Positions 1-14,428 are shown, counted from the stretch's first letter. The stretch: 37,374 nucleotides of DNA from Acidobacteriota bacterium (GCA_027451805.1 DAIDIF010000160.1:1-37374); one strand, 5' to 3'. Notes: a model not told the origin generated them from the sequence alone. Numbers and translations are program-made.

Positions 1-987
1 GCGGCGGGGGCGGCGGGCGGGCTGCTGCGCCAGGCGGCGCCGAACCGGGAAGAGATCTGGGACTTTTCGCCGTTCATCGACCTGGAGCTGTGGCGCTGGC
101 TGCGCAACCGGCTGGACCGGCCCTTCCGCGACTGGCAGGCGTTGGTGTTCGCGGTGGTGATCGCCTTCACCGTGCTGCAGCTCGAGTTGGAGCGGCTGGC
201 GCCGCGGTGGCTGTACGCGCCCCACCCCCACACCTGGTGGGCGGTGGCGGCGGTGGCGGCGACCAACATTCTGCTGTTGGCGATTCCGATCAAGATCTGG
301 AACAACATCCGCAACGAGCGCAAGCTGGAGGCGCAGCGGCGGCTGCTGGTGCAGGCGCGGCTGGACGCGCTCACCCGCCAGATCAACCCGCACTTTTTGT
401 TCAACACGCTGAACTCGGTGGCCTCGCTGGTGCGGTTCGACCCGGACACGGCGCGCCTGCTGATCGTGAAGCTCTCGAACATCCTGCGGCGGATGCTGCG
501 CCAGCACGAAAGCTTTCTGCCGCTGCGGGACGAGGTGGGGTTCATTGACGACTACCTGGACATCGAGGTGGTGCGGTTCGGGCGGGAGAAGCTGCGGGTG
601 GAAAAGGAGATCGCGCCGGAAGCGCTCGATCTCTATGTGCCGAGCATGCTGCTGCAACCGGTGGTGGAGAACTCGATCCAGCACGGGCTGGCGCCCAAGG
701 TGGAAGGCGGATGGGTGGCGCTGCGCGCGCGGGTGGAGGGGGGGGCGATGGTGCTGGAGGTGGAAGACGACGGCGTGGGGATGGCGGCGCCGGCAGGCGA
801 GGCCGGGCCGGCGGGGCACGGCATCGGGCTCAGGAACGTGCGCGAGCGGCTGGCGGTGCTGTTCGGCGACGCGGCGGTGCTGGAGATCGCCAGCCGGCCG
901 GGCGCTGGCACGCGGGTGCGGATCCGGCTGCCGCGAGTGGAGGCGGCGCAGGCGGCGGCCACCGCCGCCTCGCTCGCAGGCGATTAA
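1..987 (+). CDS. LytS/YehU-type sensor histidine kinase (His_kinase + HATPase), 5'-truncated by window edge
   Basis: Frame 1 is open from base 1 through the listed ORF at 142. Contains 'LDALTRQINPHFLFNTLNSVASLVRFDP' (LytS-type phospho-acceptor region), 'LLQPVVENSIQHGL' (N box) and 'VEDDGVGM...GIGLRNVRERL' (G boxes). Confidence 0.9.
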   Translation, partial: AAGAAGGLLRQAAPNREEIWDFSPFIDLELWRWLRNRLDRPFRDWQALVFAVVIAFTVLQLELERLAPRWLYAPHPHTWWAVAAVAATNILLLAIPIKIWNNIRNERKLEAQRRLLVQARLDALTRQINPHFLFNTLNSVASLVRFDPDTARLLIVKLSNILRRMLRQHESFLPLRDEVGFIDDYLDIEVVRFGREKLRVEKEIAPEALDLYVPSMLLQPVVENSIQHGLAPKVEGGWVALRARVEGGAMVLEVEDDGVGMAAPAGEAGPAGHGIGLRNVRERLAVLFGDAAVLEIASRPGAGTRVRIRLPRVEAAQAAATAASLAGD

Positions 988-996
988 GCCGAGCAG

Positions 997-2586
<1,590 letters not shown>

Positions 2587-2630
2587 CAGACGGTTGCTCC
2601 CTCTCTCTCTTCTCTCTGGATATTTTATAG

Positions 2631-3194
2631 CTACTTCACCCGCTCCAGATACGTGCCTTCAGCGGTGTTGACGCGGATTTTCTCGCCGGTTCCGATAAAC
2701 GGCGGCACCTGAACGACTAAGCCGGTTTCAAGCGTGGCGGCTTTTGTGACGTTGCTCACAGTGGCGCCCTTGAGACCGGGCTCGGTATCGGTCACCTCAA
2801 GGTCCACGACCTGGGGGAGCTCGACCGAGACCGGCTTGCCCTCGTAGAACTCGATGTTGATGCGCAGGTTGGGGATGAGGTAGTTGACGGCGTCGCCGAG
2901 GGTGTCGCGGTTGAGGTGGGTCTGCTCGTAGTTTTCGGTGTTCATGAAGTAGAAGGCGTCGCCGTCGTTGTAGAGGTACTCCATCTCGACTTCGTCGAGG
3001 GTGGCGCGCTCGATGCGGTCGTCGGAACGGAAGCGATGCTCGATCAGGGTGCCGGTGCGCAGATTGCGGATCTTGGCCTGGACGAAGGCGCGCAGGTTGC
3101 CGGGGGTGCGGTGGGTGATGCCGAAGACGCTGTACAACTCGTTGTCGTGGATGATGACCATCCCCGGGCGCATCTGATTGGCGGAAAAAGCCAT
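2631..3194 (-). CDS. efp: Elongation factor P
   Basis: Start trimmed to ATG at 3194 ('MAFSANQMRPGMVIIHDNELYSVFGITHRTPGNLRAFVQAKIRNLRTGTLIEHRF...'). Ends '...VQVPPFIGTGEKIRVNTAEGTYLERVK'. Confidence 0.96.
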   Translation of the reverse strand: MAFSANQMRPGMVIIHDNELYSVFGITHRTPGNLRAFVQAKIRNLRTGTLIEHRFRSDDRIERATLDEVEMEYLYNDGDAFYFMNTENYEQTHLNRDTLGDAVNYLIPNLRINIEFYEGKPVSVELPQVVDLEVTDTEPGLKGATVSNVTKAATLETGLVVQVPPFIGTGEKIRVNTAEGTYLERVK

Positions 3195-3364
3195 GGCTGA
3201 CGGACTCCTCGCTATCGGAAAAAGAGCGGCGGTCCGGCAGCGGTGCAAGGCAAGCGGCGCGGACGCGGTCGCGCGGATGAACCTCAATTATGCCACGCGG
3301 GCTGGTACGGCGTCAGGCGAACGGATCTTCGATCCGGGGCTCGGCGTACAGCTCGGCGTACACC

Positions 3365-5281
<1,917 letters not shown>

Positions 5282-5373
5282 GAGTGCTACCTAACGATTA
5301 GACGCAGGCGGCGGCGCAGAGTTCCGTCGTCCGGAGGGGGGACGGTCCATTCCACACTATCGTGACGATTTGA

Positions 5374-6396
5374 TTATAACTTAAGCGCCAGCACGAAATC
5401 GAGGGCCCGGGCGGCGACCCGGCACTCCACGCGGGCGAGGCGGCGTTGGCGGGGATGGCGGGCGGCTGAGGCGGCCCATTCCACCACCTCGTCGGCGGCG
5501 CGGAAATCCAGCTGCCGCAGATCGCCCTGGAGGCGGCGGACGGCCTCGCGCACCAGCCGGCGGCGCAGGGCGAGGGGCAGGGAGGCAAAATCGGCGCGCG
5601 GAAACCGGCCGCCGGCGGGATGCGGCTGCCAGAGGCGGGCAAAGGCGGAGGCGACGACTCCGGCCCAGTACTCTTCCTCGGCGCGGACGATGTCGGCGAG
5701 ATCACACAAGCTGCGGACCAGGGAGGGGTTGAAGGCGGCCGCCAGCGGCGGCAGAAAGCCCAGGCGGAGGCGGTTGCGGCGGGGGTGCAGATCCAGGTTC
5801 GTCGGGTCGTCGCACCAGGGCTGGGCCTGGCTGCGCAGCCAGGCGCGCAACTCCTCGCGCCGCGCCCAGAGCAGCGGGCGGGCGAGCATGGCGGGACCTC
5901 CGGGGACGAGACCGCGGCGGGGGAGGATGCCGGCGAGGCCGGTGGGGCCGGAGCCGCGCAGCAGCCGGAGCATGACGGTTTCGGCCTGATCGTCGGCCGT
6001 GTGAGCGGTGACGACCCAGGCGAGGTCTTCCGCGGCGACGCACTGCTGGAAGAAGGCGTAACGCGCGCGGCGGGCGTGCTGCTCGCGATCGGCAGTCGCG
6101 CGCGGCGGATGGGCGCGGGCGAGGCGCACGGGCCAGCCCTGGCGGCGGGCGAGAGCGGCGACAAAGGCGGCATCGGCGGCGGAGTCGGCGCGCCAGGCGT
6201 GGTCGAAGTGGAGCACGGTGAGTTGCCATCCGGCGGCGGGCGCGAGGGCGTGGAGCAGGAGCAGCAGGGCGACGGAATCGGAGCCGCCGGAGACGGCAAC
6301 GCCGATGCGGGCCCCGGGAGCGAACAACGCGTGACCGGCGGCAAAGCGGGCGAGCTTGCGCGCGAGTGGATCCGGGTAGCGCGGGCGGTTGTCCAC
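5374..6396 (-). CDS. tilS: tRNA(Ile)-lysidine synthase
   Basis: 'IGVAVSGGSDSVALLLLLHAL' PP-loop and 'HTADDQAETVMLRLLRGSGPTGLAGI'. Located just upstream of ftsH, a common arrangement. Confidence 0.93.
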   Translation of the reverse strand: MDNRPRYPDPLARKLARFAAGHALFAPGARIGVAVSGGSDSVALLLLLHALAPAAGWQLTVLHFDHAWRADSAADAAFVAALARRQGWPVRLARAHPPRATADREQHARRARYAFFQQCVAAEDLAWVVTAHTADDQAETVMLRLLRGSGPTGLAGILPRRGLVPGGPAMLARPLLWARREELRAWLRSQAQPWCDDPTNLDLHPRRNRLRLGFLPPLAAAFNPSLVRSLCDLADIVRAEEEYWAGVVASAFARLWQPHPAGGRFPRADFASLPLALRRRLVREAVRRLQGDLRQLDFRAADEVVEWAASAARHPRQRRLARVECRVAARALDFVLALKL

Positions 6397-6575
6397 TCCG
6401 GAATTCTAGATCGGAAGCAGCCGGTTCCGCTGTGACATAAGCAGACACCCTGGCGGGCACGCCTAAGCCGCCTGCCTGGGTCGCGAGGGCCGACGTTTGG
6501 CCTTGGCCCGCAGACTGCACAAGCGATGGGTGACGGGCACGAGCGGAACCGATTCCGGCGGCCCGGAGGACACCT

Positions 6576-9500
6576 ATGAATTTGCATCGTGCGCTTTGTC
6601 AGTTCCTCGAAGGTTTTGCACTCGTGCTGGCCGGGCTCGGCCTGGCCCTGGCGCCGGGCGGCACGCCCGCCCGGGCGCAGACGACCACCTCGGGCGACGT
6701 GGCGGGCACCATCACCGATCCCAGCGGCGCGGCGATCCCGGGCGCCAAGGTGACGCTGACCAGCAACGCCACCGGCAACGTAATCAGCACCGACAGCAAC
6801 GCCAGCGGAGATTACCGCTTTTCGCTGCTGATGCCGGGCAGCTACGTGGTGAGCGCCACGGCCACCGGATTTGCGCCCAAGAAGGTGGCGGTGGAGGTGA
6901 CGATTGGGCAGGTGCGGGCCGCGAGCCTGCAATTGCAGGTGGGCGCGGCGACGCAAACGGTGGAAGTGACGGCACAGGCGGAGCCGGTGCAAATCCACAA
7001 CGGCAACATCTCGACCGGCTTCACCGCCCAGCAGGTGCAGTCGGTGCCGAACGGCGGCGGCGACTTGACCTCGACGGTGCAGGCGACGCCGGGCGCGGTG
7101 ATGAACACGCAATCCGGGTATGGCAACTTTGAGACCTACGGGCTGCCGGCGACCTCGAACGTGTTCACGGTCAACGGACAGCAGAACAACGACCCGTTCC
7201 TCAACCTGAACAACTCGGGGGCAACGAACTTGATGTTGGGGCAGAACGATGTGGAGCAGGTGACGGTGACCAACAACGGCTATTCCGGACAGTTCGGCCA
7301 AATGGCGGGAGCAAACGTGAACTACGTCACCATGGCGGGCACCAACCAATGGCATGGAAACGCGATCTGGAACTGGAACGGACGGGTGATGAACGCCAAC
7401 AACTTCTTCAACAACGCCGGGGGCACGGCGCGGCCGTTCGACAATGCCAATCAATGGGCCGCGCGGGTGGGCGGGCCGCTGGTCAAGGACAAGACCTTCA
7501 TCTTTGTGGACACCGAAGGGCTGGATGTGGTGCTGCCGACCAACCAGCAGGCGCGCATCCCCAGCCCGGGGTTTGAGAGCGCGACGCTGGCGAATCTGGC
7601 GGCGACGGGCAACAGCGCCCAAGTGCCGTTCTACCAGAGCATGTTCAGCCTCTACAACGGGGCGGTGGGAGCGGCGAACGCGGTGCCGGTGGTCAACGGC
7701 GGCTGCGGGACGAGCTTCGCGCTGCCGGGCGGCGGGCCCTGCGCGCTGCAGTTCCAATCCAGCGCGCCCAACCACACCCACGAGTGGATGCTGAATGGCC
7801 GGCTGGACGAGATCGTCGGGGCCAACGACCACATGTACCTGCAGCTCAGCCTGGACCGGGGGACGCAGGCCACCTTCACCGACCCGATCAACCCGGGCTT
7901 CAACGTCTCCAGCGACCAGCCGCAGTACCGCGGCCAACTCAACTGGACGCACAGCTTCAGCGCGGGGGCGGTAAACCAGATGATCCTGAGCGCGTCGCAC
8001 TACTCGGCGATCTTTGGCAACAACGCCGGGGCGCGGAGCGCGCTGTTCCCGTATTCGCTGAACCTCGCCGGGGCGGAGTTCACGGCGCTGGGCGGGATTG
8101 ACAACCTGTTCCCGCAGGGGCGGAACGTAACCCAGTACGGGGCCTCGGACGATTATTCGACCACGATGGGGGCGCACACGCTGAAGGCGGGCGTCAACTA
8201 CAACCTCAACCTCACCAACGACTACGACTTCGGGATCAACACCACGCCGTTCATCAGCACCTCGCTGGCAAGCTTCTTCAACGGGGCAGCGGATGTGTCG
8301 ACGCAGGCCTTCCCTTCGGCCTTCAACCAGCCGGTGCGGCTGTACTCGCTGGGGGCGTACCTGGAGGACGACATCCAGATGACGCGCGGGCTGACCTGGA
8401 CGCTGTCGATGCGGGCGGAACACAACTCCAACCCGATCTGCCTGCACAACTGCATCTCGCGGCTGGTGGCGCCGTTCACCGCGCTCAACCACGACCCGGC
8501 CGTACCCTACAACCAGGTCATCCAGACCGGCTTGCGCCCGACGCTGCCGGGCTACCAGGCGGTGATCTGGCAGCCGCGCGTCGGCTTCGCCTGGACGCCG
8601 TTTTCCAGCCAGCAGACGGTGCTGCGCGGCGGCTTCGGACTATTCACCAACAGCACCCCGGCGCTGGTCTTCGACAGCTATGCCGGCAACTCGCCCCAGG
8701 TGAACACGTTCACGGTGAGCGGGCCGCTGTCGCCGGCGGCGACGGGCAATGTGCTGAGCTCGGGCGCGGCCGACAACAGCTCGTTCCTGAGCGCCTTCGC
8801 CGCGGGCGGGACGCTGGCCTCGATTTCGGCCACCAATCCCGGGTTCACGTCGCCGAATTATTTCACCAGCGACCAGAAGGTCAAGAGCCCGCTGTATATG
8901 GAATGGAACCTGGAAGTGCAGCAACAGATCGGCAGCGTGAGCGCGCTGAGCATCAACTACGTGGGCAACCACGGCGAGCATGAAGCGATGCAGGTGGACG
9001 GCTTCAACGCCTTCTTCCCCGGCTTCACCGGGCTGCCGGCGACGGCGCCGGACCCGCGCTTCGGCGTGGTCAACCAACTGGTGACGGGCGGCAACTCGAA
9101 TTACAACGGCCTGACCGTATCGTTCTCGCGCAAGCTCAGCCGCAGTTTCCAGTTCCAGGCGAACTACACCTGGAGCCACGCGCTCGACATGGTCTCCAAC
9201 GGCGGGTTCCTGCCGTTCACCCTGACGGCGACCAACACCAGCGTGATCGGGGTGCAGGATCCCTACAACATCCGCGCCTTCAATTACGGCAACTCCGACT
9301 ACGACGTGCGCCATTACTTCAGCCTGAACTACGTCTGGACGATTCCGTTCCGCAGCGCCTTCGGCTGGGGCCCGGACGAGCTGTGGCGGGGCTGGACGCT
9401 GTCGGGCTCGCTGTTTGCGCGCAGCGGGCTGCCGCTGACCGTGGTGGACGGCAACGCGACCACGGCGCTGGAGGCCAACAACTACGGTCCCAATGGCGCG

Positions 9501-9899
9501 CTCTTCGCCAACCCGCTGGCCAGCGGGCAGACGGGGACCTGCACGGTGGGCATGCAGTGCATTGCGCCGGCCGCCTTTTCGCCCTCGACTTCGACGCCGG
9601 CGGCGTTCGGCAACCAGATCCGAAATCAGTACCGCGGACCGCGGTTCTTCGACACCGACCTGAGCGTCATCAAGAACACCCAGATTCCGGGCTGGGAACA
9701 GGGGCAGCTGGGCTTTGGGCTGCAGTTCTTCAACCTGTTCAATCATCCCAACTTCGACCTGCCGGTGGGCAACCTGGGGGCGAGCAACTTCGGCCAGGTG
9801 ATCAACACCGTGAGCGTGCCGACCAGCATGTTCGGCGCGTTCCTGGGCGGCGACGCGTCGCCGCGCATCATCGAGTTCACCACCAAGCTGACCTTCTAG
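6576..9899 (+). CDS. TonB-dependent receptor-like outer-membrane protein with N-terminal carboxypeptidase-regulatory-like domain (Oar-like)
   Basis: 1107 aa; signal peptide, then 'GDVAGTITDPSGAAIPGAKVTLTSNATGNV...YRFSLLMPGSYVVSATATGF' (CarboxypepD_reg-like), plug-like region, and C-terminal 'QFFNLFNHPNF...RIIEFTTKLTF' beta-barrel end. GGAGG lies upstream of the ATG. Confidence 0.92.
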   Translation: MNLHRALCQFLEGFALVLAGLGLALAPGGTPARAQTTTSGDVAGTITDPSGAAIPGAKVTLTSNATGNVISTDSNASGDYRFSLLMPGSYVVSATATGFAPKKVAVEVTIGQVRAASLQLQVGAATQTVEVTAQAEPVQIHNGNISTGFTAQQVQSVPNGGGDLTSTVQATPGAVMNTQSGYGNFETYGLPATSNVFTVNGQQNNDPFLNLNNSGATNLMLGQNDVEQVTVTNNGYSGQFGQMAGANVNYVTMAGTNQWHGNAIWNWNGRVMNANNFFNNAGGTARPFDNANQWAARVGGPLVKDKTFIFVDTEGLDVVLPTNQQARIPSPGFESATLANLAATGNSAQVPFYQSMFSLYNGAVGAANAVPVVNGGCGTSFALPGGGPCALQFQSSAPNHTHEWMLNGRLDEIVGANDHMYLQLSLDRGTQATFTDPINPGFNVSSDQPQYRGQLNWTHSFSAGAVNQMILSASHYSAIFGNNAGARSALFPYSLNLAGAEFTALGGIDNLFPQGRNVTQYGASDDYSTTMGAHTLKAGVNYNLNLTNDYDFGINTTPFISTSLASFFNGAADVSTQAFPSAFNQPVRLYSLGAYLEDDIQMTRGLTWTLSMRAEHNSNPICLHNCISRLVAPFTALNHDPAVPYNQVIQTGLRPTLPGYQAVIWQPRVGFAWTPFSSQQTVLRGGFGLFTNSTPALVFDSYAGNSPQVNTFTVSGPLSPAATGNVLSSGAADNSSFLSAFAAGGTLASISATNPGFTSPNYFTSDQKVKSPLYMEWNLEVQQQIGSVSALSINYVGNHGEHEAMQVDGFNAFFPGFTGLPATAPDPRFGVVNQLVTGGNSNYNGLTVSFSRKLSRSFQFQANYTWSHALDMVSNGGFLPFTLTATNTSVIGVQDPYNIRAFNYGNSDYDVRHYFSLNYVWTIPFRSAFGWGPDELWRGWTLSGSLFARSGLPLTVVDGNATTALEANNYGPNGALFANPLASGQTGTCTVGMQCIAPAAFSPSTSTPAAFGNQIRNQYRGPRFFDTDLSVIKNTQIPGWEQGQLGFGLQFFNLFNHPNFDLPVGNLGASNFGQVINTVSVPTSMFGAFLGGDASPRIIEFTTKLTF

Positions 9900-9922
9900 G
9901 GGTGGACTCGAGCCGGAGCCGG

Positions 9923-9954
9923 AACGGGCGGAGGATGCACATCCTCCGCCCGTT
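9923..9954. terminator. Perfect 15-bp stem hairpin downstream of the TonB-type receptor gene; possible terminator
   Basis: AACGGGCGGAGGATG-CA-CATCCTCCGCCCGTT is a perfect inverted repeat 23 nt after the stop. It has no long T-tract, so intrinsic terminator activity is only plausible. Confidence 0.5.
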
Positions 9955-9996
9955 GCCGCGTTGGGGCGCTTGCGGCGGCGCCGGGGGTGCGGTAGG

Positions 9997-11400
9997 GTGA
10001 AGGCTCCAGCGGCGCAGGCGGAGGCTCATTTGCTCGACCCGGCGATTTTTCGCAGCTACGACGTGCGCGGCGTGGTGCCGCAACAGTTGGATGAAGCCGG
10101 AGCCGGAGCCTTCGCCCGGGCCTTCGCCCAGGTGATCGGCGCCCGGCGCGTGGTGGTGGGCAAGGACGTGCGCGCCAGCGGGCCGATGCTGGCGGAGGCG
10201 GCGATCGCGGCGCTGCTGCGGGCGGGCGTCGACGTCATCGACATCGGCACGGTGTCGACCGACATGTTCTATTTCGCCGCCGCCACGCTCGACGCCGACG
10301 GCGGCTTCACCGTTTCCGCCTCGCACAATCCGCGCGACTGGAACGGGTTCAACTCCTGCCGCAAGGGCGCCGTGCCGCTGTCGCTCACCAGCGGCCTCGA
10401 CCAGGTGCGCGACCTGGCGCTCCAGGACGCCGGCGGCACGCCGGCGGCGCGGCCGGGCCGGCGCGAGCGGCGCGACGTCTGGAACAACTTTGCCGATTAC
10501 GTGCTGACCTATATCGACCGCTCCCGGCTGCGGCCGATGACACTGGTGGCCAACGGCAATTGCGGCTTGCAGGTCAAGGTGCTGCGGCTGGTGGCGGAAC
10601 GGGGCAAGCTGCCGCTCACTATCCATGGCATGTACGAGGAGCCCGATGGCGCCTTCCCCGTCCCCGGCGGCGTGCCCAATCCGCTCTTGCCGGAAAACCA
10701 GGGCGAGTTGGTAAAGTCCGTGCTCGGGCGGCGCGCCGATCTCGGCGTGGCCTGGGACGCCGATGGCGACCGCTGCTTCTTCGTGGATGAGAGCGGCTAC
10801 TTCCTCTCCGGCTACTTCACCACTGCGATCCTGGCGCGCTCGGTGCTGCAGCACGAGCCCGGGGCGACGGTGATTATCGACCCGCGCAGCATCTGGGCAA
10901 CGCAGGACACCATCGCGGCCTTGGGCGGGAAGACGGTGATCAGCCGGGCGGGGATGACGATCATCCCGGCGAAGATGCGGGAGCTGAACGCGGCGTTCGC
11001 GGGGGAGATGTCGGCGCACTTCTACTTTCGCCGCAACTGGTTCCGCGACAACGGCATGATCCCGCTGCTGCTGATGCTGGAACTGCTGGGGCGGGAGGGC
11101 AAGCCGCTGTCGGCGCTGGTGGCGCCGCTGCGGGCCAAGTACTTCGCCAGCGGGGAGATGAACTTCCGCGTGGCGGACGCCGCCGCGGCCATCGCCCGGG
11201 CCCAGCGCGAGTTTACTGGCGGCGAGACCGACTTCACCGATGGGCTGTCAGTGGCCTTCACCGACTGGCGCTTCAACCTGCGCAGCTCCAACACCGAGCC
11301 GCTGCTGCGGCTCAACGTCGAGTCCCGTAGCCAGGCGGCACTGGACCAGGGGCTGCGGCGGTTGACGGACTTGCTGGGCCAACCGCTGGCCGGTCATTGA
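9997..11400 (+). CDS. Phosphomannomutase/phosphoglucomutase (alpha-D-phosphohexomutase)
   Basis: '[15 protein letters not shown]' catalytic serine loop, '[16 protein letters not shown]' metal-binding loop, and '[21 protein letters not shown]' C-terminal phosphate-binding loop. Start uncertain (GTG 9997, TTG 9961 or TTG 10030). Confidence 0.92.
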   Translation: MKAPAAQAEAHLLDPAIFRSYDVRGVVPQQLDEAGAGAFARAFAQVIGARRVVVGKDVRASGPMLAEAAIAALLRAGVDVIDIGTVSTDMFYFAAATLDADGGFTVSASHNPRDWNGFNSCRKGAVPLSLTSGLDQVRDLALQDAGGTPAARPGRRERRDVWNNFADYVLTYIDRSRLRPMTLVANGNCGLQVKVLRLVAERGKLPLTIHGMYEEPDGAFPVPGGVPNPLLPENQGELVKSVLGRRADLGVAWDADGDRCFFVDESGYFLSGYFTTAILARSVLQHEPGATVIIDPRSIWATQDTIAALGGKTVISRAGMTIIPAKMRELNAAFAGEMSAHFYFRRNWFRDNGMIPLLLMLELLGREGKPLSALVAPLRAKYFASGEMNFRVADAAAAIARAQREFTGGETDFTDGLSVAFTDWRFNLRSSNTEPLLRLNVESRSQAALDQGLRRLTDLLGQPLAGH

Positions 11401-11447
11401 GCCGCAGCCGCTCCGGTTGTAAAATCAAGGATGTCCCCAGATTCACC

Positions 11448-12134
11448 ATGCAAATCGGCGTAGTGGTTTTCCCCGGCAGCAATTGCGACCACGACGCGCT
11501 TCACGCCGCGACGCTCGCGTCGGGGCGGGAGGCGGTGCCGTTGTGGCACGAGAGCACCGACCTGCAGGGCTGCGACATGATCATCCTGCCCGGCGGGTTC
11601 AGCTACGGCGACTATCTGCGCACGGGCGCCATCGCGCGGTTTTCGCCGATCATGGCGGCGGTGGCGCAATTCGCGCGCGCCGGCAATCCGGTGCTGGGGA
11701 TCTGCAATGGCTTTCAGATTCTGTGCGAAGCCGGGCTGCTGCCAGGGGCGCTGCTGCGCAACGCCGGACTGCGGTTCGTCTGCCGGCAGGTCCACCTGCG
11801 GGTGGAGTCCACGGCGACGCCCTTCACCGGCGGGTGCAGGGCGGGCCAGGTGCTGCAGGTGCCGATCGCGCATGGCGACGGCAACTATTACGCGCCGCCG
11901 GAGGTGCTGGAGCAACTCGAGCGGCGGCAGCAGGTGATTTTCCGCTACTGCACGGCGGCGGGGGAGATCACGGCGGCGGCCAATCCCAACGGCTCGCTGC
12001 ACCATATCGCCGGCATCTGCAACGCGGGGCGGAACGTGGTGGGGCTGATGCCGCATCCGGAACGGGCCAGCGAAGCCGGGCTGGGCTCGGCCGACGGCCT
12101 GCAACTGTTCGCTTCATTGCAACCATGCCGATGA
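11448..12134 (+). CDS. purQ: Phosphoribosylformylglycinamidine synthase, glutaminase subunit
   Basis: ATG at 11448; '[18 protein letters not shown]...[20 protein letters not shown]...[14 protein letters not shown]' and 'GLMPHPERA'. Confidence 0.97.
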   Translation: MQIGVVVFPGSNCDHDALHAATLASGREAVPLWHESTDLQGCDMIILPGGFSYGDYLRTGAIARFSPIMAAVAQFARAGNPVLGICNGFQILCEAGLLPGALLRNAGLRFVCRQVHLRVESTATPFTGGCRAGQVLQVPIAHGDGNYYAPPEVLEQLERRQQVIFRYCTAAGEITAAANPNGSLHHIAGICNAGRNVVGLMPHPERASEAGLGSADGLQLFASLQPCR

Positions 12135-14428
12135 CCACCGACGAGACGCTGCGGCAGCAAGGCATCACGCGGGAGGAGTTCGAAGCGATCCGCAGGCTGC
12201 TGGGACGCGAGCCGAACCTCACCGAGCTGGGCATCTTCGGGGTGATGTGGAGCGAGCACTGCTCCTACAAGAGCAGCCGCGTCCACCTGAAGGCGCTGCC
12301 GACTTCCGGGCCCGACATTCTGCAGGGGCCGGGCGAGAACGCCGGCGTGGTGCGGGTGGGCGATGGCTGGGCCTGCGTGTTCAAGATCGAAAGCCACAAC
12401 CACCCCAGCTTCGTGGAGCCGTTCGAGGGCGCGGCGACCGGCGTGGGCGGTATTTTGCGGGACGTGTTCACGATGGGGGCGCGGCCAGTGGCGATCATGG
12501 ACTCGCTGCGCTTCGGGCCGCTGGCGACGGCGAAGAACCGGGCCTTGCTGGAGGGCGTGGTGGCGGGCATCGCGCATTACGGCAACTGCTTCGGAGTGGC
12601 GAATTTGGGCGGAGAAACGCAGTTCGATGCCAGCTACAGCGCCAACCCGCTGGTGAACGCGTTTGCGCTGGGGCTGGCGCGCGAGGACAAGCTGTTTTTC
12701 GGTAAGGCCACGGGCGTGGGCAACCCGGTGATTTACGCGGGCGCGAAGACGGGCCGGGACGGCATTCACGGGGCGACCATGGCGAGCGAGGAGTTTTCCG
12801 AGTCGAGCAGCGCCAAGCGCCCCAACGTGCAGGTGGGCGACCCGTTCCTGGAGAAGTTGCTGCTGGAGGCCTGCCTGGAGGCGATGGCGACGGGCGCGGT
12901 GCTGGGAATCCAGGACATGGGGGCGGCGGGGCTGACCAGCTCGAGCACCGAGATGGGGGCGCGGGCGGGCACGGGGATCGAGCTCGACCTGGACCAGGTG
13001 CCGCAGCGCGAAACCGGCATGACCGCCTACGAGATGCTGCTGAGCGAGAGCCAGGAGCGGATGCTGCTGGTGGCGGAAGCGGGGCGGGAAGCGGAGGTGT
13101 ACGCGGTCTTCGCCAAGTGGGGGCTCGACGCGGTGCAGGTGGGACGGGTGACGGCGGAGGGGCGGTTCCGGGTGCGGCACCGGGGCGCGGTGGTGGCCGA
13201 CATTCCGAACGCGGCGCTGACCGAGAGCGCGCCCCGCTACCGGCGGCCGCAGCGGCCGGCGGCGCGGACACTGCCGCTCGACCCCCCGGCGGGAGGGGAA
13301 GCGAGCGGGGCGGCGCCGACGCGGGATCCGGCAGCCGACCTGCTGACGCTGTTGGGCTCGGCGAACGTGTGCTCGAAGGCCTGGATCTGGGAGCAGTACG
13401 ACACCATGGTGCGGACCAACACGGTGGCGGGGCCGGGCGGCGACGCGGGGGTGATCCGGATCAAGGGCACGCGCTGGGGGCTGGCGATGGCGCTGGACGG
13501 CAACGGGCGCTATTGCCAACTGGACGCGCGGGCGGGGACTCGGCTGGCGGTGGCGGAGGCGGCGCGCAAGGTCGCCTGCGCCGGAGCGCGGCCGCTGGCG
13601 GCGACCAACTGCCTGAACTTCGGCAACCCGGAGAAGCCGGAGGTGATGGCGCAACTGGCGGAGGCGATCGCCGGCATGGGGGAGGCGTGTGCGGCGCTGG
13701 GGACGCCGATCACGGGGGGAAACGTCAGCCTGTACAACGAGACCCTGGGGCATGGGATTCAGCCCACGCCGGTGGTGGGGGTGGTGGGGCGGATCGAGCT
13801 GAGCGCGGAGCGCGGGCCGACGCCGGCGCGCTTCCAGCAGACCGGACGCGCGGTCTGGCTGCTCTCGGGCGCGGCGGCGCTGACGGCGGAAGAACGGCGG
13901 CAACGGCTGGGCGCCACCGAGTACGCGGCGGCGGTGCTGGGACAGACGTGGGGCCTGCCGCCGGCGCTGGACTTGGAGCGCGAGCGGGCGCTGCACGGAG
14001 TGCTGGCGGCGGGACGGGAGCGGGGGTGGATCGAGTCCGCGCACCAGGTTTCGACCGGCGGGCTGGCGGTGGCGCTGGCGGAGTGCTGCCTGGCGCGGCG
14101 GGCGGAAGAGGGCGAGACGGCACGGGTGGGCGCGCGGCTGACGCTGACGGAGGAAGGCGATACGGCGGCGACGCTGTTTGAGGAATCGGCGACGCGGGTG
14201 GTGGTGAGTTGCGCGCCGGAGCACGCCGCCGGACTCGAGGCGCTGGCGGATGCGGCCGGGCTGGAGGCGACCCGGCTGGGCGAGACGGTGGAGGCGGAGC
14301 GCGGGCTGGAAATCACCTGCGGCCCGGCGAGAATGCGCCTGAGCTTGGCGCGGCTGGCGCAAGCCTGGGAGACGAGCCTGGGACGGCAGCTGGAAAGCGT
14401 GATCAGCCCGATGGAGGTATTGACGTGA
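12125..14428 (+). CDS. purL: Phosphoribosylformylglycinamidine synthase, large subunit (small-type PurL)
   Basis: Start [22 protein letters not shown]...; '[17 protein letters not shown]', '[35 protein letters not shown]'. Overlaps the purQ 3' end by 10 nt. Confidence 0.97.
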   Translation: MPMTTDETLRQQGITREEFEAIRRLLGREPNLTELGIFGVMWSEHCSYKSSRVHLKALPTSGPDILQGPGENAGVVRVGDGWACVFKIESHNHPSFVEPFEGAATGVGGILRDVFTMGARPVAIMDSLRFGPLATAKNRALLEGVVAGIAHYGNCFGVANLGGETQFDASYSANPLVNAFALGLAREDKLFFGKATGVGNPVIYAGAKTGRDGIHGATMASEEFSESSSAKRPNVQVGDPFLEKLLLEACLEAMATGAVLGIQDMGAAGLTSSSTEMGARAGTGIELDLDQVPQRETGMTAYEMLLSESQERMLLVAEAGREAEVYAVFAKWGLDAVQVGRVTAEGRFRVRHRGAVVADIPNAALTESAPRYRRPQRPAARTLPLDPPAGGEASGAAPTRDPAADLLTLLGSANVCSKAWIWEQYDTMVRTNTVAGPGGDAGVIRIKGTRWGLAMALDGNGRYCQLDARAGTRLAVAEAARKVACAGARPLAATNCLNFGNPEKPEVMAQLAEAIAGMGEACAALGTPITGGNVSLYNETLGHGIQPTPVVGVVGRIELSAERGPTPARFQQTGRAVWLLSGAAALTAEERRQRLGATEYAAAVLGQTWGLPPALDLERERALHGVLAAGRERGWIESAHQVSTGGLAVALAECCLARRAEEGETARVGARLTLTEEGDTAATLFEESATRVVVSCAPEHAAGLEALADAAGLEATRLGETVEAERGLEITCGPARMRLSLARLAQAWETSLGRQLESVISPMEVLT

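Noticed and set aside
6397-6575. Cobalamin or c-di-GMP riboswitch in the receptor leader
   Set aside because: Looked for B12-box and GEMM core motifs; partial resemblance only, so kept as a low-interest leader observation rather than a riboswitch call.
5298-8492. 1064-aa minus-strand ORF antisense to tilS gaps and the TonB-type receptor
   Set aside because: Arg/His/Pro/Val-rich low-complexity translation with no domain motifs. Overlaps the well-supported tilS and receptor genes; typical GC-rich antisense open frame.
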